A stretch of DNA of 20,847 nt from Nemertoderma westbladi. Its lineage: Eukaryota > Xenacoelomorpha > Nemertodermatida > Nemertodermatidae. Within the stretch, counting starts at the first letter, position 1. Each line of letters starts with the position of its first letter. The position numbers and the translations under genes were made by a program. The notes under the pieces are model-generated. The model saw only the letters and a program-made list of their open reading frames with translations. It made no database searches and had not been told where the DNA came from. Below, piece after piece: positions 17,469-20,847 of the stretch. The stretch is from assembly GCA_032718475.1 (NCBI GenBank), contig JAUCBJ010002918.1:1-20847 (forward strand), written 5' to 3'.

Positions 17469-18390
17469 TATGCGATTATTCGCAACATTCAAGTCCCCAA
17501 GTTTGTTCCTACAGTAATTGTGTTTGTTATACATACCGCTATAGTTAAATTAACCCCGGTACTACACGGGCTGCTCGGCGTAGGTAAAGACTGGTGATTT
17601 TGTGCATCGGTCACTCCAGCAGATGCCGTGGTTCTTTTAGCTGTTCAAGTATATTTAATTACTGATTATCTGTTGTACAAGTACTCGTACCTAATTTAGG
17701 GTTTAGTGTACAGTGCTTTCCGAGAATAATTAGTGTAGGCATTATATTTGTGTTGTAAAGTGGTTGATAGGCACATTCGATTAGCTCTATTAACTTCTAG
17801 GTAGGAACACTCCGTGATACATAACGTAGAACCTATAGCGATACGGCTATAGGTCGTCAGGCGGTGGTATTTTCCTATCTAGACAACGCAGTGTATTTAC
17901 TACTACTTATTATTTTCAAATACCGTAGTACCCTGTCCGTTGTAATAACCAGATTTCTAACCCTTTGTTAGGCTGGTTTGTAGACTTCTTGTAAAATTAC
18001 CCTAAAAATTCGTATTTTGCGTTTTTGTAAATTTTTGCATTTATTTAGAGATTGTAATCTCACCCGAATTGTACGTAATTTGTAGTATTAAGTAACTTAG
18101 GTAAATTAGAATTATTTGTTTTAGTGTCCTATACGTAACACTTCACTGAAAGCGCACCGCTTTGTGTAGTGATTACCCCAGAAATAATAACATTTATTTC
18201 AAACATTGACAAAACCCATTAAAACGGGTATATATAAATTATAAATCAAATCTAACGATTTATAAATAGTAGGCCTACCATATAACAATTAGGTCTCAAT
18301 ATCAGTTGGATTACTGCTCAAATAACGGTAATAAAGTAAGTAAAGTAACAAAGTAACCCTAAAGTAACAGAAATTCAATTATTTGAAATA
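17469..18390. other. Unassigned leader-like region with one perfect hairpin
   Basis: I see no gene. ACCTATAG (17831-17838), loop CGATACGG, CTATAGGT (17847-17854) is a perfect 8-bp stem. 18210-18300 carries AGGCCTA motifs like those of the array that follows. Stops are dense in all three plus frames. Confidence 0.45.
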
Positions 18391-18397
18391 ATTGATA

Positions 18398-18640
18398 TAC
18401 CGGTATTTACGATAGGCCTATTATCTTTATTTCTATAAATCTAGGCTGAAATTATACCGGTACTTGTAATTAATTCTATTTCAGAATTATATATCCTACA
18501 AACTGTAAGCTGTATACCGGTATTCCGATAGGCCTATTATATATTTATATATATTTGTGCTAAAATTATACCGGTATTCTGTGATAAACCTAGTCTGTAA
18601 TAATACTTATATAGTTATATATACTATAAGTATACCGGTA
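18398..18640. repeat. TACCGGTA minisatellite
   Basis: The palindrome TACCGGTA starts at 18398, 18455, 18515, 18569 and 18633 (intervals 57, 60, 54, 64). GATAGGCCTA occurs at 18411 and 18527, 116 apart, showing a two-step higher-order unit. The units share AAATTATACCGGTA and TATATATTT filler. Single ACCGGT motifs also occur at 16642-16760 and 5389-5405. Confidence 0.8.
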
Positions 18641-18780
18641 TTCTAATATATTATATATATATCACGCTACACTGAGTAGCAGTAACGGTAATTAATTACT
18701 AGGCTAGCAGTTCATACTGAGTTACTAGACTTGCTTAGACTGTAATATAGCAGTAGGCATTCAACTGTACATACCTAGTC

Positions 18781-20847
18781 ATGTCTGATACTAAGCAGAA
18801 CCTGTCAGACAGTTTATTAGATGTAACTATCTGCGACTCAGATAGAGACGTACAACCGTCTGGTCGTAAATCCAGTTCACCTCCCACTGTGAGGAAGGTC
18901 ATCCCTCCAGTAGTAATAACAGAACCTAGGCTGGTCCAACATCGTAGGTCTATCATAGGCACTCGAGCTCAGGTCAAGCGGGACCAAAAGGCAGCGGAAC
19001 AGCAACAACCCGCTAGTCAAGAACTTATTCCTCAGCGGCCCAGCAGCTCCAGTAGTGAGGATACTGTAGAGCTGACACCCGAGAGCGGAGCAGAGATGAC
19101 GGATGCGGTTTATACGGATCCCCTTCTCATCCTTCCTGCAGCCGTGCTCGCTGGGTTATTGATCGCGGTGGAAGAACACCAGATCGATTGGGCGAGAAGT
19201 CAACGGTCAACTAGAGATAGCTACGCGGGATACACGAGTGAAGAACTGAAGTCTATTGTCGAGTCGCAATGGAACTTCCCCGGACCCGGACTCCCGTTTG
19301 ATTTATCAGAAGCTGCCTGGGAAGACATACACCGGATGGGAGTAGCCAAGGAAACCATCGATCCAGCTGTATGGAAGAGGTCCGCAGCCGGATACGCCCA
19401 GGGATTCTTCAGCTCTATGGAGCGAGTAGAGAGACAACTGTTTCAACAACCTCAAGGACCTCAAGAGCAGGGACAGCTGCTTTATCAAGTTAGAGAAAGA
19501 GTTCTGCGGATTAGACTAATCTTATCCGCCTTTGAGGAGGCTTCTAAAAGAAAACAAGACACGTCGTTGCAAGTTGCCGTAAAGACTTGGTTTCAACGGG
19601 TGAGTCGCCAGGTTCAAGGAGCAGCTCAGTGGAAAGCTCAGTTGGAGGAGCGCTCAACCCATGGAGAATCAACAGACGCTACTTTTTCCCAAGTGGAAAG
19701 TGAAGCGACGGCAGAGAAACCGCATAAGAAGGATGCCATTGACATCTATCTGTCAGACTATCAGCGTTTTTTAGGAGATGACGAGTTGAGGAGAAGGCTG
19801 GAGGGACTTAGCCCTAACAGCGAAGGAGCCAAACTTGTGTTAGATGCAATTGATGTGGATAGGTTAGCGGCGAACCAAGCTAAATTCGATGAACAACTCC
19901 GCATCGCCAAGGTTCAAGAAGAACAAGTAAAGAAAAAACGTATAGAAGATAGAAAGACAGCAGCAGCGGCAGTGGCAGCGGCAGAAGCGGAAAGAAAGGC
20001 AGCAGAGGCAGCGGCAGAGGCAAAAGCGGCAGCTGCAGCAATAAAAGCGGCAGCGGCAGAGGCAAAAGCGGCAGCTGCAGCCGTAGAAGCGGAAAGGAAA
20101 GCGGCAGCGGCAGAAGCGGAAAGAAAGATGGCAGTGGCAGAAGCAGAACGGAGGGCATCCGAAGAGACAACCCAACTAGAGTTGGAAAATCTTCAAGAGA
20201 GGCAAGATAACTTTAATAAACAGTTAACAGCTAGTAATATGCAGATGATGAATCGATCTACTCCCAAACGACAAGGTTATACATCATCTGAGGAAGGCGA
20301 TACCACCGACACTGAAGGCGGAGGAAATCGATCCCGCCTAAGCAGACGTAAAAGAACATTCCACCGTCAGAAATTGCCTGATTTGCCTCCAGCTGTTAGA
20401 AGGCAACTAAATAACACCAACTTAGGTAGTACAGAGCCCACAGACCAAATAATTAAAATAGAAAGACTCCCTACGATAGTAGATGAGCCTGAAATAATTA
20501 GGCCTGTTCTTGAAATCACCCCTTCGGTGATAGACACACATGTGCTCCCTGAAACTACCTCTAAATTCCCTCTGCATAGCACTAAGCTACCTGTGCCCCG
20601 CAGAACTGCCCAAGAGACAGTTCAGGTCCTGGACCCCGAGCGAAATATTCACAATTTGTCGCCCGTTGTCCCTCGTCCGCCCGCTACAATGTTGGCGACT
20701 CCCGCTTCGGCGGTCGAATGGGTGGACGAGAGACGGCGGGGGATGGATATCCTGCTCGGGCAGATGCAGGAGACTGTCCAGCAATTCAAGGGCACAGTAA
20801 GGGAAAGTAGGCTAGAGTTGCAAGAAGTGCAGCAAAGTATCGCGCTT
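18781..20847 (+). CDS. Large unrecognised gag-like or structural protein, N-terminal 689 codons, open at right edge
   Basis: From ATG 18781 the frame runs 689 codons to the last base with no stop. In-frame TAGs at 18736, 18748 and 18754 lie just upstream, so this ATG (G at -3) is the natural start. Regions by residue: 1-115 Ser/Pro/Arg-rich and probably disordered; 116-300 helical with several Trp (for example QWNFPGPGLPFDLSEAAWED); 300-390 charged, with KKDAIDIYLSDYQRF; 394-460 an Ala/Glu/Lys/Arg-rich long helix (AAAEAERKAAEAAAEAKAAA); 461-530 polar, Ser/Asp/Arg-rich (SRRKRTFHRQK); 530-650 Pro-rich; 655-689 a heptad-like helix (ILLGQMQETVQQF). I see no signal peptide, membrane segment or zinc knuckle so far. 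Position after a long structured leader suggests the gag of a second LTR element, but I do not recognise the fold; a host cytoskeletal or nuclear protein is also possible. Confidence 0.72.
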   Translation, partial: MSDTKQNLSDSLLDVTICDSDRDVQPSGRKSSSPPTVRKVIPPVVITEPRLVQHRRSIIGTRAQVKRDQKAAEQQQPASQELIPQRPSSSSSEDTVELTPESGAEMTDAVYTDPLLILPAAVLAGLLIAVEEHQIDWARSQRSTRDSYAGYTSEELKSIVESQWNFPGPGLPFDLSEAAWEDIHRMGVAKETIDPAVWKRSAAGYAQGFFSSMERVERQLFQQPQGPQEQGQLLYQVRERVLRIRLILSAFEEASKRKQDTSLQVAVKTWFQRVSRQVQGAAQWKAQLEERSTHGESTDATFSQVESEATAEKPHKKDAIDIYLSDYQRFLGDDELRRRLEGLSPNSEGAKLVLDAIDVDRLAANQAKFDEQLRIAKVQEEQVKKKRIEDRKTAAAAVAAAEAERKAAEAAAEAKAAAAAIKAAAAEAKAAAAAVEAERKAAAAEAERKMAVAEAERRASEETTQLELENLQERQDNFNKQLTASNMQMMNRSTPKRQGYTSSEEGDTTDTEGGGNRSRLSRRKRTFHRQKLPDLPPAVRRQLNNTNLGSTEPTDQIIKIERLPTIVDEPEIIRPVLEITPSVIDTHVLPETTSKFPLHSTKLPVPRRTAQETVQVLDPERNIHNLSPVVPRPPATMLATPASAVEWVDERRRGMDILLGQMQETVQQFKGTVRESRLELQEVQQSIAL
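19966..20160. repeat. GCGGCAGAAGC-type intragenic repeats coding the Ala-rich helix
   Basis: Within the open frame, GCGGCAGAGGCAAAAGCGGC and the bases after it occur at 20011 and again at 20053, 42 bp (14 codons) apart, with further GCAGAAGCGGAAAG units at 19981 and 20116. All repeat units are multiples of three, so the frame is kept. They encode AEAKAAAAA- and AEAERKAAA-like steps. The long open minus-strand frames here (Leu/Pro- or Cys/Arg-rich) are shadows of this repeat. Confidence 0.8.

Noticed and set aside
19864-20175. Two long minus-strand frames (Cys/Arg-rich and Leu/Pro-rich)
   Set aside because: They are antisense shadows of the GCN-repeat coding the Ala-rich helix on the plus strand; their low-complexity make-up follows from the repeat.

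Overview
This window looks like intergenic DNA from an animal genome, probably a marine invertebrate. It is AT-rich and gene-poor, full of retrotransposon remains and simple repeats, with long eukaryotic leader-like regions and no bacterial operon features. I cannot name the species. The host lineage is inferred only from the type of Gypsy-like and LINE-like proteins.

Layout: (1) 1-4857 is most of a Gypsy-type LTR retrotransposon on the + strand. It has a gag that is open at the left window edge and a 1292-codon pol (protease, RT, RNase H, integrase). The two frames overlap by about 90 nt and switch inside the protease active-site region. (2) 4858-5224 is its 3' non-coding tail, ending in an A18 run. 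(3) 5537-6218 is a minus-strand fragment of a LINE reverse transcriptase carrying an internal 215-bp tandem duplication. (4) 6219-10050 is AT-rich and mostly unassigned. It holds a small CpG/CCAAT patch near 7060-7260, two weak candidate host exons (8004-8102 and 8636-8731), a G26 run and an exact 50-bp tandem duplication. (5) 10051-10506 and 11966-12011 are two more minus-strand fragments of the same LINE. They bracket a foldback-like array of about 163-bp repeats centred on an 18-bp palindrome. (6) 12335-14141 is the longest LINE copy, on the + strand, 5'-truncated and with one frameshift. It is flanked on both sides by diverged direct copies of a CGTACGG-rich repeat. (7) 14878-15238 on the minus strand is a possible decayed coding segment. 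(8) 15.8-18.78 kb looks like a long leader: TATA box, strong hairpins, a 288-bp tandem duplication with a 99-bp identical core, and a TACCGGTA minisatellite.

(9) From 18781 to the right edge one + frame stays open for 689 codons with no stop. I read it as the start of a large gag-like or structural protein with an alanine-rich charged helix. It is the most substantial unrecognised gene here.

No prokaryotic system, CRISPR array or defence locus is present. The most interesting items are the open 689-codon frame with its structured leader, the foldback satellite array, and the gag/pol frame switch placed within the protease motif.
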